A stretch of 47,341 bases of DNA from JAAYZQ01 sp034428935 (GTDB taxonomy: Bacteria; Chloroflexota; Anaerolineae; JAAYZQ01). The first letter of the stretch is position 1. Every line of letters starts with the position of its first letter. Location: assembly GCA_034428935.1 (NCBI GenBank), contig DAOUHB010000177.1, positions 1 to 47,341 of the forward strand. Direction: 5' to 3'. The translations under genes and the position numbers were made by a program. This document shows positions 47,162 to 47,341 of the stretch, one piece after another. The notes under the pieces were generated by a model. It saw only the letters and a program-made list of their open reading frames with translations. It ran no database searches and had not been told where the DNA came from.

Positions 47162-47341
47162 TCAGGCGGCCATGGCCCGGGCGACGTCCACGGCGCTGGC
47201 GGCGTCGGGGGCGTAGGCGTCGGCTCCGATCTCCTTGGCAAAGGTCTCCGTCACCGGCGCCCCGCCAACCATGATCTTGACCTGCTCCCGCAGGCCCGCC
47301 TCCACCAACGCCTCTACCGTGGCACGCATCTGCACCATCGT
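47162..47341 (-). CDS. Corrinoid (B12-binding) methyl carrier protein, C-terminal part (cut by window edge)
   Basis: The last 59 residues and stop codon are visible, reading MVQMRATVEALVEAGL, then QVKIMVGGAPVTETFAKEIG and ADAYAPDAASAVDVARAMA. VGGAPVT and GADAYAPDA are the typical final strands of the cobalamin-binding Rossmann domain of MttC/MtbC/MtgC proteins. The Asp-x-His-x-x-Gly motif would lie outside the window. It precedes the MttB-family gene and is its probable methyl acceptor. Confidence 0.88.
   Translation of the reverse strand, partial: TMVQMRATVEALVEAGLREQVKIMVGGAPVTETFAKEIGADAYAPDAASAVDVARAMAA

Noticed and set aside
1..47341. tRNA, rRNA, integrase, transposase or phage genes
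   Set aside because: I looked for CCA-proximal T-loop patterns (GGTTCRANTCC), IS-type inverted ends and recombinase motifs and found none that hold. A region of foreign composition is not apparent.

Overview
The window reads as one chromosomal segment of a high-G+C bacterium (by eye about 60-65% G+C), most likely a Chloroflexota member of the Anaerolineae/Caldilineae type. That placement is an inference. It rests on the mix of DUF1059, DUF2267, BON and PRC-barrel proteins, a non-pyrrolysine MttB-type methyltransferase with its corrinoid protein, a pyruvate dehydrogenase complex beside a ferredoxin-dependent 2-oxoacid oxidoreductase, a LysW-like zinc ribbon, and a threonine-rich LPETG surface protein. 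I saw no rRNA, tRNA, phage, insertion sequence or CRISPR. Every clear gene except one (the LysW-like gene at 43592) is on the minus strand, so transcription runs right to left.

Layout, left to right: the start of a type IIA topoisomerase B subunit (gyrB/parE) with a near-perfect promoter; a trehalose operon (otsA, a GT4 glycosyltransferase, otsB, transcribed from about 4412 down to 628); then a run of fourteen tightly spaced genes from 21598 down to 4510 that ends in a hairpin. In transcription order the run is PRC-barrel protein, TraR/DksA zinc finger, FtsH, LonB-like protease, universal stress protein, pyruvate dehydrogenase E1-alpha, E1-beta, E2, lipoamide dehydrogenase, OsmC, 2-oxoacid:ferredoxin oxidoreductase alpha and beta, lipid kinase, GT4 glycosyltransferase. 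It links protein quality control to acyl-CoA formation, thiol-peroxide defence and probably membrane glycolipid synthesis.

From 21.7 to 30.5 kb lies a signalling block: L-lactate dehydrogenase, a LuxR-type regulator whose receiver lacks the phosphoacceptor Asp, a DJ-1/PfpI protein, a single-domain receiver, an exported BNR-repeat protein, and a soluble multi-PAS/GAF histidine kinase with an OmpR-type regulator. From 30.5 to 35.7 kb lies a stress-protein block: two BON proteins, DUF1059, isoaspartyl methyltransferase, PRC-barrel, the LPETG protein and DUF2267. It is interrupted by a ten-copy array of a 66-bp hairpin repeat. From 35.6 to 42 kb a sugar ABC transporter (binding protein and two permeases, no ATPase) runs on into GAPDH, a site-2-protease-like membrane peptidase with CBS domains, and an FMN-type flavoprotein. 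The right end holds an FKBP isomerase, a degenerate receiver, the LysW-like gene, an ECF sigma/anti-sigma pair with a small membrane ORF, and the methyltransferase/corrinoid pair.

The most striking signals are regulatory. Four promoters (upstream of 24693, 25040, 26216 and 35017) share a ~34-bp element lying 47-49 bp upstream of the -10 box. Three other promoters (upstream of 32641, 42010 and 43311) share a TGGACA -35 box, a 17-bp spacer and half-sites resembling GGATACA at the same offsets (+13, +26, +38 and in two cases +49). These look like two uncharacterised regulons covering the stress, surface, signalling and sugar-uptake genes of the window.
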